Below are positions 15,404 through 21,634 of a DNA stretch of 21,634 bases, piece after piece. Below the pieces are notes generated by a model. That model had not been told where the DNA came from, did not search any database, and saw only the letters and a list, made by a program, of their open reading frames with translations. How positions within the stretch are numbered: position 1 is the first letter of the stretch; every line of letters starts with the position of its first letter. The stretch lies in contig JBFYSV010000172.1 in assembly GCA_041301185.1 (NCBI GenBank), positions 1 through 21,634 on the forward strand, written 5' to 3'. The stretch is from JAQBDA01 sp041301185 (lineage in GTDB: Bacteria > Chloroflexota > Anaerolineae > Anaerolineales > UBA4823). The position numbers were made by a program, and so were the translations under genes.

Positions 15404-17833
15404 ATGAAAAAGCTGGTTTTGTGGGTCTGGTTGATTGTGAGCGTAATTTCCCTGGCTTGCTCTACATCGGCCAATCTGCCTTTTAACCGAAGCACAGAGA
15501 TTCCATTGAGCACGGTAACGCCAGCCCCACTCACCGCGACACCAGAACCCTCACCTACCCCAACTTTTACGCCCACGCCGACTCCCCCGCCAATTGTACG
15601 CATCTCAAATGCCGATCAGGCGCGATTCGAAGGGGATTGGGAACGAGCATTTGATCAATACAGCAGCGTGATAAGCTCCGGTTCAGACGAGTCTCTCCAG
15701 AGCGCTGCGATTCTGGGTATGGGCATATCCCAGATATCTTCCGGCGAATACCAGGCAGGTGTAGACAGCTTGCTAAATCTTATCGCTTCCTATCCACAGT
15801 CTCCAGAGATACCCTATGCCCATTTTTATCTGGGACAGGCTTATTCAGCTCTCGGTATGGACACAGAAGCTGCCCAGGCATACCTGGAGTATCTCATCCT
15901 ACGCCCCGGGATTCTTGAAGGTTATGTTTTGAATCTGCGTGGCGACGCGTTGAGCGCAGCCGGTGATTACGCCGGCGCCTTAATCGATTATCGCGCTGCA
16001 TTGCAGTCTCCTGGTTTTCTGAATAGTGAAAATCTTGAGATTAAAATCGCCCGTTCTCATGCCGCAGTAGGCGATTATGCCACGGCTTTGGGCATCTACC
16101 AGGATATCTATAACCGCACCCAGGACGACTACACCAAAGCCCAGATGGACTTACTCATGGGTCAGGCGTACACAGCCCTAGGCCAGTATGATCAGGCATA
16201 TGCAGTGTACCAGGATGCCGTTAACAACTTTCCCGCATCATATGACTCGTACCAAGCGTTAGTCGCGCTGGTCGAGGCAGGCGTGCCAGTCGACGAGTTG
16301 AACCGCGGCATCACCGATTATTTTGCCGGCGAGTATAGCGTTGCAATCACAGCCTTCGACCGCTATTTTCAAGCGGGTCCTGCTGATGAGTCCACAGCCC
16401 GCTACTATAACGGTCTCGCATTGCGCGCCTTGGGCGGTTTCAATGAAGCGATTCAGCAATGGGATATCATTATCCAGAACTATCCAGAGGATCGATTTTG
16501 GGATGCCGCCTGGGATCAAAAAGCCTATACGCAATGGTATTACCAGTCAGAACCTGAACAGGCAATCCAAACCCTTACGGAATTTGTTGCCATTGCTCCC
16601 GCTCACCCCAGGGCTGGTGAATTCCTATTTGACGCAGCTGAAATTGCGGAGCAATTTGCCGACCTGGAGCAGGCTGCGCTATTTTGGGAGAGGGTAGCGA
16701 ACGAGTATCCAACTTACGAAGAAGCCCAACGCGCCATCTTCCTGACAGGCATTACTCGCTTTCGGCAAGGACAGTTTGAGAGTGCTTCAGCTATTTTTCA
16801 GAGAGCTCTCGCCAGTGCCGCCACACTTCAAGATCGAGCCGCAGCCTCTTATTGGCAAGGAAAATCTCAAGCTGCTCTTGGTGACCCGGTTGCTGCGCAA
16901 GCCAGCTGGGAACTGACAGCAAATATTGATCCCACCGGATATTATAGTGAGCGGGCTCGCGATATCCTCCGCCAACGACCTCCCTTCTCCCCACCCGAGG
17001 CGTACGACCTTGCGGTAGATCGCCCTGGCGAACGCGCCCAGGCAGAAGCTTGGCTGCGAGAGACGTTTAGCATCCCCGCGGAAGAAGATCTATCCAGCTT
17101 AGGACCGCTGCTAGGTGAAGGGCGTATGTTCCGTGGCACAGAGCTATGGGAATTGGGCCTATATGAATATGCCCGCTTGGAGTTCGAGGACTTACGTCTC
17201 TCTTTGCAGTCCGACCCGGCAAACAGCTACCGCCTGGCGAATTATCTCGCAGACCTGGGATTGTACCGGTCGGCAATCCTGGCAGCCCGCCAGGTACTTG
17301 ACATGGCAGGTATGAGCGATGCTGATACCATGGCGGCCCCTGCACATTTCAATCACATCCGTTTTGGAACCTACTTCGCAGACTTGATCATTCCGGTTGC
17401 CCAGGAATACCAGTTCCACCCGCTGCAAATATTCAGTCTTGTGCGCCAGGAAAGCGCCTTTGAGGGATTCGTCCGTTCATTCGCCGGGGCGCGTGGCTTG
17501 ATGCAAATCATCCCCGCAACGGGACAGGAGATCAGCGCCCGCTTGAATTGGCCCGGGGACTATACGAATGATGACCTTTACCGCCCAAATGTCAGCATCC
17601 GTATGGGCACCGAGTACCTGGCACAATGGCGTGATTACTTTGGCGGTGACATGTACGCCGCGCTGGCAGCCTACAATGGCGGTCCTGGTAATTCCATCGA
17701 GTGGGAAATGCTAGCCAACGATGACCAGGATTTATTTCTGGAGATTATCCGCTTCGAAGAAACCCGCAATTACGTCCGGAGCATTTACGAAATTTTTAAT
17801 ATCTACCGCCGGATCTATGACAGGACACCCTGA
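15404..17833 (+). CDS. Lytic transglycosylase lipoprotein with TPR repeats
   Basis: The start ATG 15404 begins a lipoprotein-like signal, MKKLVLWVWLIVSVISLAC, with Cys19; the lipobox is slightly atypical (Ser at -3). A Thr/Pro linker follows (about 32-64). Residues about 65-520 are tetratricopeptide-like repeats, seen as recurrent A-x-Y and G-x-Y-x-x-A patterns such as YLGQAYSALG and GQAYTALGQYDQAY. The C-terminal SLT domain has catalytic Glu683 in VRQES, GLMQIIP at 698-704 and AAYNGGPGN starting at 755. This layout matches Slt70-like soluble transglycosylases, which cleave the peptidoglycan glycan strand to anhydromuropeptides. The 809-residue form is preferred to the 873-residue open frame because promoter and signal peptide both fix this start. 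Its 3' end overlaps the methyltransferase gene by 17 bp. Confidence 0.92.
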   Translation: MKKLVLWVWLIVSVISLACSTSANLPFNRSTEIPLSTVTPAPLTATPEPSPTPTFTPTPTPPPIVRISNADQARFEGDWERAFDQYSSVISSGSDESLQSAAILGMGISQISSGEYQAGVDSLLNLIASYPQSPEIPYAHFYLGQAYSALGMDTEAAQAYLEYLILRPGILEGYVLNLRGDALSAAGDYAGALIDYRAALQSPGFLNSENLEIKIARSHAAVGDYATALGIYQDIYNRTQDDYTKAQMDLLMGQAYTALGQYDQAYAVYQDAVNNFPASYDSYQALVALVEAGVPVDELNRGITDYFAGEYSVAITAFDRYFQAGPADESTARYYNGLALRALGGFNEAIQQWDIIIQNYPEDRFWDAAWDQKAYTQWYYQSEPEQAIQTLTEFVAIAPAHPRAGEFLFDAAEIAEQFADLEQAALFWERVANEYPTYEEAQRAIFLTGITRFRQGQFESASAIFQRALASAATLQDRAAASYWQGKSQAALGDPVAAQASWELTANIDPTGYYSERARDILRQRPPFSPPEAYDLAVDRPGERAQAEAWLRETFSIPAEEDLSSLGPLLGEGRMFRGTELWELGLYEYARLEFEDLRLSLQSDPANSYRLANYLADLGLYRSAILAARQVLDMAGMSDADTMAAPAHFNHIRFGTYFADLIIPVAQEYQFHPLQIFSLVRQESAFEGFVRSFAGARGLMQIIPATGQEISARLNWPGDYTNDDLYRPNVSIRMGTEYLAQWRDYFGGDMYAALAAYNGGPGNSIEWEMLANDDQDLFLEIIRFEETRNYVRSIYEIFNIYRRIYDRTP

Positions 17834-18869
17834 TCTGTCCAGCGCGAGATCATCTGCTGATCAGCCCCATCGGGTTTTATCCTTGCTTGATGCTGCGCTT
17901 ACTGCCCGAGCAGAGCTATTCGATTCCGGGCACCTTGCAGCATTTCGCCTGTTCAGTGGCTTTTACGAAGGTTTTCCTCACCTGGTTATCGACATCTACT
18001 CTCGCACTCTGGTTATCTACAATTATGCAGACAACCCAGCTGAGCTGCTTCCGATCATCCAGGTGATCAAGCCTTATCTCCTGGAACGATACACCTGGAT
18101 TAAGGCGATTATCCTAAAAACCCGTAGTACCAGTTTTGCTGAAGAAAAACGCGGCATTATAATCCACGGAGATACTCCCGACTCGCGCACCAAAGAAAAC
18201 AATGTCTGGTATGCCTTAGACTTAACAATAAACCAGGATGCCAGCTTCTACCCAGATGCCCGAAATCTGCGCCTTTGGGTGAAGGAAAACCTGGATGACA
18301 GGAGTGTCTTGAATACGTTTGCCTACACGGGTAGCCTGGGGGTTGCCGCCCGGGCTGGCGGCGCTCTCAAAGTGGTCTATCTTGACTTAAGTCGGAAATA
18401 CCTGAACCTCGCCAAGTCATCTTATACACTGAATGGCTTTACCATCGATGAAAAAGATTTCCTGGTGGGGGATTTCTGGGTGATAACCAACCGTTTAAAA
18501 CGCTCTGGCGCGCTCTTTGATTGCGTTTTGATTGATCCGCCTTTTTTTGCGAAAACCGGTCGTGGTACGGTAGATCTCAACCAGCGAAGCCAGCGGTTGA
18601 TCAATAAAATCCGCCCCCTGGTCAGTCATGGCGGATACCTGGTTGTAGTTAATAACGCTCTGTATGTCAGTGGCAAGGATTTTATGAACACATTGGAAGA
18701 ACTGTGTAGCTCAGGCTACCTTTTGCTTGAATCCTTAATCCCGATCCCGCAGGATATTACCGGCTATCCCCAAACCCGGGTCAATTCTGCCCCAGTAGAT
18801 CCGGCTCCATTTAATCATTCTACGAAAATAGCCATCCTTCGCGTTTATCGCAAAGACATACGCATTTAG
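17817..18869 (+). CDS. Class I SAM-dependent methyltransferase, RlmI-like (putative 23S rRNA)
   Basis: This 350-residue protein of the RlmI/RlmK-type methyltransferase family (Methyltrans_SAM) probably modifies rRNA. The N-terminal part has AFRLFSGFYEGFPHLVIDIY near 42-61, matching the fold that in RlmI follows the PUA domain; the PUA domain itself is missing. Next come the insert-type motif SFYPDARNLRLW at 143-154, motif I LNTFAYTGSLGVAAR at 165-179, the acidic ribose-binding LDLS at 189-192 and the catalytic-region motif DPPFF at 240-244. Cytosine-C5 or guanine-N2 specificity cannot be read. The chosen start, ATG 17817, overlaps the transglycosylase stop by 17 bp; a longer frame begins at 17721 but would overlap 113 bp. 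It converges with the solute-binding protein gene, 55 bp away. Confidence 0.85.
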   Translation: MTGHPDLSSARSSADQPHRVLSLLDAALTARAELFDSGHLAAFRLFSGFYEGFPHLVIDIYSRTLVIYNYADNPAELLPIIQVIKPYLLERYTWIKAIILKTRSTSFAEEKRGIIIHGDTPDSRTKENNVWYALDLTINQDASFYPDARNLRLWVKENLDDRSVLNTFAYTGSLGVAARAGGALKVVYLDLSRKYLNLAKSSYTLNGFTIDEKDFLVGDFWVITNRLKRSGALFDCVLIDPPFFAKTGRGTVDLNQRSQRLINKIRPLVSHGGYLVVVNNALYVSGKDFMNTLEELCSSGYLLLESLIPIPQDITGYPQTRVNSAPVDPAPFNHSTKIAILRVYRKDIRI

Positions 18870-18924
18870 TGAATCCACCTGGTTAGCTGGAAATTATTCT
18901 GGTGTTGATCTCAGTTTGGGGCAG

Positions 18925-20625
18925 CTATGGAGTCGCAGTCGAGTTCGCTGCTGGTGTGGCAGTCGAACGCCGTGCAACCAGGAACCAGGATGCGATCGTA
19001 CTGAGCCTGTCGCTCAAATCGTAAAGCGGGCCAATGGTCACACCCTGCACGGCAGCATCCACCGCATATGAGTACACTGGATAAAACAGGGGTAAGGCTG
19101 GCATTTCATTCGTGAACCGAACCTGGACGTTGCGGTAAGCCCGGGCGCGTTCATCAATATCCGCGGTGATCCTTGCCCTTTCGAGGTATTCACTTGCCTG
19201 GCGATCGTCCCACTGCGAATAATTCTGCCCATTGGTGATCTGCGCCTGATCCCAAAATGGGTACGGATCGGGGTCTGGCGATCCGGTCAGATTCAAATCG
19301 ACCAGGGCAGCCTGGTAATCTCGCGGCTCAAGGTGATTGGTGAGCAGCTCGTCATAGGTTACCGGTAGCAACTGAACATCCACTCCAAGCTTGCCCCAAT
19401 CACGCTGAATAGCTTCAGCGATCGATGTATGCTGGGGAGTCGCTGGGTGAACTAGCTCGAATGCTAATGCCACCCCGTCTTTTTCGCGGATTGAGCTTCC
19501 ACCTGCAGGAACTGTATAGCCAGCCTCTTTGAGGATATTTAATGCCGTAACCGGATCGTAGGAGATCCTTTCTATATCCTCGTAATATGCCCAAGACCCC
19601 GGGAAGATCGGCCCATCGGCAACCAACGCCTGGCTTTCCAGGAGATTATCGACCATCCACTGGCGATTGAGCCCCGTCATCAAAGCCCTTCGAACAGATG
19701 AGTCCTGGAAAAATGGCAGATCATCATCGTCCAGGTTCAGGTATAGCAATGTGAGCTGGGGCAAGCGTCCACTATAAATACTCATATCGGGGTTACTGAT
19801 CGTTTCTCGAAAGGTTTCAGGCGTAAGCTGGCTGATCCCTTGAACCACATCCTGCTGGTAAGCCACAAGCGCCGAGTCAGAATCAGGAAAATAACGGAAG
19901 ATTACCTCGTCAATGAATGGTGGCTCTGCATAATAGTCTTTATATGATTTCAAAACAACGCCGGTTATCTCGCCGTTTTCGGAGAGCAAGCGGTCGAATA
20001 TGAATGGACCACTACCGATTGGTGCCAGGTTGAAATCGGCTTCTACGATCTCAGCCGGGCTGAAATTGCCCAGGAGATGCTCAGGCAGCACCCCAAATAT
20101 TAGGTAATCCAAAAATGGTGCATAAGGTTCGGGCAGGCGGAATTGCACGGTTTTCTCATCTAATTGGATGACTTCCACCTGCTTCCAGAACTCCCTCAGG
20201 TCATCCGGCACCGGCATGGTATCATCCTTCAGCAGGTTAGCCGTGAAATCCACATCCTTGCTGGTTACAGGCTCGCCATCATGCCAGTTCGCATTTTGGC
20301 GAATTGAAAAGTTATACACCCTGCCATCCTGAGATATCCCCCAAGACTCAGCCAGGTCACCGATTGGCAAGCCCCGGTCGTCAAAACGAACCAGCCCGCT
20401 GAAGATCAGCCGGTTCACATCCCGGTCTGCCTGGTTAAAGTAAGCCAGGATCGGATTAAGCCGACCATAAGCGCCGACCAGGGCTTCGTTATACGTACCG
20501 CCGGTGGTAGGTTGGATCGGCGCAGCAGCCTGTTGGAAGACTTCCGGTTGCTGTCCCGCCAAAAGCAAGCCAATCGCCACTAGAGACACGACAACAATGA
20601 GCAACTGCCAACGCATCTTTTTCAT
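18925..20625 (-). CDS. ABC transporter substrate-binding protein, family 5 (oligopeptide/nickel type)
   Basis: The 566-residue length is normal for SBP family 5, extracellular receptors for peptides, nickel or other solutes that deliver to an ABC importer. The N-terminus is a basic-hydrophobic signal (MKKMRWQLLIVVVSLVAIGLL). No Cys follows, so it is either cleaved or stays as a membrane anchor, not a lipoprotein. Family features include LAESWGISQDGRVYNFSIR, NANWHDGEPVTSKDV near 100-125, the VQFRLPEPYAPFL stretch and the late DPYPFWDQAQITNGQNYSQW segment. The C-terminus ends in a short Ala/Thr/Pro tail. No permease or ATPase genes of an importer are adjacent, so it is an orphan receptor in this window. 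No Shine-Dalgarno or convincing promoter is visible upstream. Confidence 0.9.
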   Translation of the reverse strand: MKKMRWQLLIVVVSLVAIGLLLAGQQPEVFQQAAAPIQPTTGGTYNEALVGAYGRLNPILAYFNQADRDVNRLIFSGLVRFDDRGLPIGDLAESWGISQDGRVYNFSIRQNANWHDGEPVTSKDVDFTANLLKDDTMPVPDDLREFWKQVEVIQLDEKTVQFRLPEPYAPFLDYLIFGVLPEHLLGNFSPAEIVEADFNLAPIGSGPFIFDRLLSENGEITGVVLKSYKDYYAEPPFIDEVIFRYFPDSDSALVAYQQDVVQGISQLTPETFRETISNPDMSIYSGRLPQLTLLYLNLDDDDLPFFQDSSVRRALMTGLNRQWMVDNLLESQALVADGPIFPGSWAYYEDIERISYDPVTALNILKEAGYTVPAGGSSIREKDGVALAFELVHPATPQHTSIAEAIQRDWGKLGVDVQLLPVTYDELLTNHLEPRDYQAALVDLNLTGSPDPDPYPFWDQAQITNGQNYSQWDDRQASEYLERARITADIDERARAYRNVQVRFTNEMPALPLFYPVYSYAVDAAVQGVTIGPLYDLSDRLSTIASWFLVARRSTATPAANSTATP

Positions 20626-20636
20626 AATAAATTAAA

Positions 20637-20718
20637 TAGGGCGCAGTATCTTGCACTAATCTGTCTGATCCACCTCAACAGGCTATCAGTGATCTAGCGC
20701 CTGGACCTTCTCGCCCTA
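20637..20718. other. Intergenic inverted repeat between secG and the solute-binding protein gene
   Basis: TAGGGCG (20637-20643) and CGCCCTA (20712-20718) are perfect complements 68 bases apart. Between them a smaller stem can form (CAGG-CTA with TAG-CCTG). The closed length resembles a tRNA, but no anticodon stem or GTTCRA T-loop can be fitted. It could be a structured leader of the solute-binding protein gene, a secG terminator region or chance. Confidence 0.25.
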
Positions 20719-20772
20719 CATTTCCTAATATTTAACTGTCTCCGTCGACCCAGAACATCAGGAATCGGAAAT

Positions 20773-20997
20773 TTAGCCAGTAGCTATAACGGTAGCAATC
20801 GCCAGGATGACAAACAGGATGCTTAAGCCAACTGTGACCCGAAACAGGATTTTCTCAATCCCGCGCCGGGCAGTAAATACACCGCCCGTATCCGCGCCGG
20901 TCAACCCGCCAAGACCTGCCCCCTTGCTTTGCAAGATCACGCTGGCGATCAGGGCGATAGACGTTATAATCAATGCAATATTAAGATAAACAACCAC
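20773..20997 (-). CDS. secG: Preprotein translocase subunit SecG
   Basis: This is the small membrane subunit of the SecYEG translocon. The 74-residue protein has two hydrophobic helices around a conserved loop, ILQSKGAGLGGLTGADTGGVF, followed by RRGIEKILFRVTVGLSILF, as expected for SecG. The start is GTG 20997, not an upstream ATG at 21063: GGAGG lies five bases before the GTG, the resulting length is typical, and the longer frame would begin inside the promoter. It has its own consensus promoter. It is divergent from the PHP-domain gene. Confidence 0.93.
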   Translation of the reverse strand: MVVYLNIALIITSIALIASVILQSKGAGLGGLTGADTGGVFTARRGIEKILFRVTVGLSILFVILAIATVIATG

Positions 20998-21002
20998 AGA
21001 GT

Positions 21003-21007
21003 CCTCC
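21003..21007 (-). promoter_or_regulatory. Ribosome-binding site deciding the secG start
   Basis: GGAGG on the minus strand ends five bases before GTG 20997. It supports a 74-residue SecG with a GTG start over the longer 96-residue frame. Confidence 0.8.
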
Positions 21008-21034
21008 AGGTACTTTCGATAGTCAAGCAGGCGG

Positions 21035-21063
21035 ATTATACCTTCCGATTGCCGAATAGTCAA
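21035..21063 (-). promoter_or_regulatory. secG promoter
   Basis: On the minus strand TTGACT (21058-21063) and TATAAT (21035-21040) are exactly 17 bp apart, the same hexamers as at the small secreted protein gene. Transcription should begin near 21028, leaving a leader of about 30 bases. Confidence 0.82.
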
Positions 21064-21091
21064 TTTATCCCTGGATGAATTTTTAATATTT

Positions 21092-21108
21092 CAATCGTCC
21101 TTCGATTG
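21092..21108 (+). promoter_or_regulatory. Inverted repeat between secG and the PHP gene (possible operator)
   Basis: CAATCG and CGATTG form a perfect 6-bp inverted repeat with a 5-base spacer, ending eight bases before the PHP start codon. It may be an operator or a small mRNA stem, and may be chance. No clear promoter or Shine-Dalgarno for the PHP gene was found. Confidence 0.25.
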
Positions 21109-21116
21109 CATTTGCT

Positions 21117-21634
21117 ATGTACGAATTTGTCATCAATTTGCACATGCATACGCCCTATTCCGATGGTCAGGGCAGTCACGCACAAATTGCGCAGGCAGCG
21201 CTGCGCGCTCGGCTGGACGCAGTGATAGTAACCGACCATAATGTGTTGGTAGACGGTCCGGAAAATTATTACAAGAATGGCGACCGGCAAACCCTCTTAT
21301 TAGTAGGCGAAGAAATCCACGACCAGGCGTTGCAGCCCCAGAAGAATCATTTACTGGTAATGGGTACCAACCGGGAGCTTTCCCCTCTTGCTTATGATAC
21401 CCAGCGATTAATCGACGCTGTGAAACAAAATGGTGGTATCTCCTTCCTTGCGCACCCCACCGATCCGGCTGCACCGGCGTTTAACGAGCCGGATATTTCC
21501 TGGGTCAACTGGGAAGTAAGGGGATATTCCGGTATCGAATTATGGAATGGGATGTCGGAGTTCAAGTCTCTCTTGAAAAGCAAACTTCATGCGATATATT
21601 ATGCGTACAATCCTCGTCGTGTTGCTCGCGGTCC
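21117..21634 (+). CDS. PHP-domain phosphoesterase, 3' end beyond the window
   Basis: From ATG 21117 an uninterrupted frame of 172 codons runs off the right edge. The N-terminus, MYEFVINLHMHTPYSDG, has the HxH metal-binding pair (H9, H11) of PHP (polymerase and histidinol phosphatase) metalloesterases. Further expected ligand motifs follow: VTDHN, GEEIHD, NHLLVMG and FLAHPTDP. The SDG after the HxH motif and the GIELWNG stretch also fit stand-alone PHP hydrolases, including CehA/McbA-like proteins. It would be a cytoplasmic, metal-dependent phosphoesterase; the substrate is unknown. It is divergent from secG with about 120 bp between the starts. No Shine-Dalgarno is visible. Confidence 0.88.
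   Translation, partial: MYEFVINLHMHTPYSDGQGSHAQIAQAALRARLDAVIVTDHNVLVDGPENYYKNGDRQTLLLVGEEIHDQALQPQKNHLLVMGTNRELSPLAYDTQRLIDAVKQNGGISFLAHPTDPAAPAFNEPDISWVNWEVRGYSGIELWNGMSEFKSLLKSKLHAIYYAYNPRRVARG

Noticed and set aside
20637..20718. A tRNA gene between secG and the solute-binding protein gene.
   Set aside because: Acceptor-like arms exist, but no D-, anticodon- or T-stem with a GTTCRA loop can be fitted on either strand.
20998..21063. N-terminal extension of SecG to an ATG at 21063.
   Set aside because: The extension covers the promoter and the ribosome-binding site and would make SecG unusually long with a charged N-terminus.
21133..21583. Open frames on the minus strand opposite the right-edge gene.
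   Set aside because: They lie antisense to a PHP-domain frame with clear metal-binding motifs and encode nothing recognisable.

Overview
The window looks like a chromosomal stretch from a Chloroflexota bacterium, probably class Anaerolineae. This is inferred from family content and protein style, not from a marker-gene tree. The supporting signs are several secreted or lipid-anchored proteins with long Thr/Pro-rich linkers, a lipoprotein with an NBR1-type Ig-like domain, a TolB-like propeller gene coupled to an M23 lipoprotein, and the short form of adenosylhomocysteinase. There is no sign of phage, insertion sequences, CRISPR arrays or rRNA/tRNA genes. Nearly every gene is a recognisable housekeeping or envelope gene.

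Layout, left to right. 1-126: tail of an unidentified gene. 240-1088: DegV-family lipid-binding protein. 1217-5272: a plus-strand operon of a small unknown protein and two ABC half-exporters, whose complementary defects mark them as a heterodimer. 5441-8727: a membrane-anchored TolB-like propeller protein coupled by an ATGA overlap to an M23 lipoprotein. 8806-10488: recA, with a candidate LexA box in its promoter, then an NBR1-domain lipoprotein. 10510-11034 (minus): lspA, the lipoprotein signal peptidase. 11221-11610 (minus): a small secreted protein with its own strong promoter, ribosome-binding site and terminator. 11902-15244 (minus): mtnA, a PfkB-family kinase and sahH, a likely nucleoside/methionine recycling operon. 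15404-18869 (plus): a TPR lipoprotein lytic transglycosylase overlapping an RlmI-like methyltransferase. 18925-20625 (minus): an orphan family-5 solute-binding protein. 20773-20997 (minus): secG. 21117 to the window end (plus): a PHP-domain phosphoesterase, cut by the window edge.

Two themes link the genes. The first is envelope biology: lipoproteins with Thr/Pro linkers, the LspA that matures them, SecG, an M23 endopeptidase-like protein and a lytic transglycosylase. The second is S-adenosylmethionine by-product recycling. SahH releases adenosine and homocysteine from SAH, the kinase probably phosphorylates adenosine, and MtnA isomerises methylthioribose-1-phosphate for methionine salvage.

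Promoters are readable by eye and share TTGAC(A/G/T), a 16-17 bp spacer and TA(T/C/A)A(A/C/G)T. Six such pairs are listed. Only some genes have a Shine-Dalgarno sequence. The transglycosylase promoter places the predicted transcription start on the initiation codon, which suggests leaderless translation. I see no clearly new defence, mobile or biosynthetic system here. The best leads are regulatory (recA operator, mtnA leader hairpin, leaderless starts) and uncharacterised domains (the C-terminal half of the TolB-like protein and two small unknown proteins).
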